DNA of 64,000 nucleotides. Origin: Paraglaciecola sp. L3A3. Lineage in GTDB: Bacteria; Pseudomonadota; Gammaproteobacteria; Enterobacterales; Alteromonadaceae. A program made the translations under genes and the position numbers. The stretch is taken from NCBI RefSeq assembly GCF_009796765.1, contig NZ_CP047023.1:1409501-1473500 (forward strand), read 5' to 3'. Below the pieces are notes generated by a model that was not told where the DNA came from, did not search any database, and worked only from the letters and a program-made list of their open reading frames with translations. This document shows positions 63,477 through 64,000 of this stretch, piece after piece (within the stretch, counting starts at the first letter, position 1; every line of letters begins with the position of its first letter).

Positions 63477-64000
63477 TTACAGCGCTTTATACATGGCGGT
63501 TAAGTCCATGCTGTCTTCTAGGCTGGTTTGTAACTTAAGCAGTTCGCCAAACAATTCAGCAACCTTAGCTTTATATTTAGCTTGAGTCGCCAAGTTAGTG
63601 ACTTCGTCAGGATCCGCTTTTAAATTAAATAATTTAATTGTATTAGCTTTTGGATAAACCAATAGTTTATAGCCATCTTTTTTGATCATACGTTGGCTGT
63701 CCACATAAGCCCCATAAATAGCGTCATAATGGCTTTTTGTAGTTTGTCCTTTGGCTAAATCAATAATTGAGTTGAAGAACACATAGTCAGGCTTTTTGGC
63801 TCCTGCTAGTTCTAAGCTGGTGGCCATAGCATCTTGTAAATAGATGTCAGAATCAACTGTTTGACCCCCTTCGATCCCTGGTCCCCAGATAATAAAAGGT
63901 GCACGTACACTTTCTTCATACATATTTTGTTTACCGAATAAACCTCGTTCACCTACAGATAAACCATGATCGGCAGTGTAAATAATATAAGTGTTATCCA
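63477..64000 (-). CDS. Sulfatase, C-terminal part (partial)
   Basis: The frame is open to the right edge, so the N-terminal half is outside the window. The visible 174 residues carry YIIYTADHGLSVGERGLFGKQNMYEESVRAPFIIWGPGI, the diagnostic type I sulfatase segment (Asp and His near the metal, Lys for sulfate), then the usual C-terminal subdomain. The catalytic Cys/Ser motif is not visible. It converges with the GH2 gene; together they suggest breakdown of a sulfated algal polysaccharide. Confidence 0.92.
   Translation of the reverse strand, partial: DNTYIIYTADHGLSVGERGLFGKQNMYEESVRAPFIIWGPGIEGGQTVDSDIYLQDAMATSLELAGAKKPDYVFFNSIIDLAKGQTTKSHYDAIYGAYVDSQRMIKKDGYKLLVYPKANTIKLFNLKADPDEVTNLATQAKYKAKVAELFGELLKLQTSLEDSMDLTAMYKAL

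Overview
The window looks like a chromosomal segment of a marine gammaproteobacterium of the order Alteromonadales, probably Alteromonadaceae close to Glaciecola/Paraglaciecola/Alteromonas. The evidence is gene order and family content: a TonB2-type ExbD-TonB-TPR unit, xseB-ispA-dxs, sodium-type pomAB, apt-dnaX-ybaB-recR-htpG-adk, gshB-yqgE-ruvX, ygfB-pepP-ubiI, metK/tkt-epd-pgk-fda, a large TonB-dependent receptor, and a glycoside hydrolase family 2 plus sulfatase pair at the right edge. The DNA is AT-rich. The genus is inferred from content only; no database search was possible.

Layout. 1-2.1 kb: end of exbD, tonB, a TPR gene. 2.1-8.6 kb: accessory stretch with repeats, small genes, a parvulin, a GNAT-like protein, an ornithine-cyclodeaminase-family gene, two tandem palindromic mobile elements, an AEC transporter and a decayed metallo-hydrolase gene. 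8.7-13.7 kb: TonB-dependent receptor, then an EamA transporter preceded by a small leader ORF and an attenuator-like terminator. 13.7-18.7 kb: xseB-ispA-dxs and pomAB. 19.1-21.2 kb: HvfABC-type copper RiPP locus. 21.3-36.9 kb: housekeeping block, a small heat-shock gene with a ROSE-like RNA thermometer, and two GGDEF-EAL proteins. 37-42.4 kb: a DapF-like protein lacking both catalytic cysteines, rpiA, ygfA, nucleoside hydrolase, ribokinase and 6S RNA. 42.6-52.6 kb: ygfB-pepP-ubiI, ybaK, a GH43-like lipoprotein, rsmE, mscS, a hydrolase and an M48 protease. 52.6-59.6 kb: metK behind MetJ boxes, then tkt-epd-pgk-fda. 60.4-64 kb: secreted GH2 enzyme and partial sulfatase.

The most interesting items are: (1) an HvfA-type precursor with a Sec signal peptide and nine EGKCG motifs next to its DUF692 (MNIO) enzyme and DUF2063 partner; (2) a family of about 230-bp MITE-like palindromes with shared inverted termini, 4-bp target duplications, internally covarying stems and a habit of landing at stop codons, plus 31-33 bp internally deleted relatives; (3) a possible translation-coupled attenuator ahead of the EamA transporter; (4) the Ser/Ser DapF paralogue; (5) programmed frameshift signals in dnaX, a ROSE-like thermometer, and a 6S RNA separated from ygfA by a nucleoside-salvage insertion. 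Regions not mentioned are ordinary.
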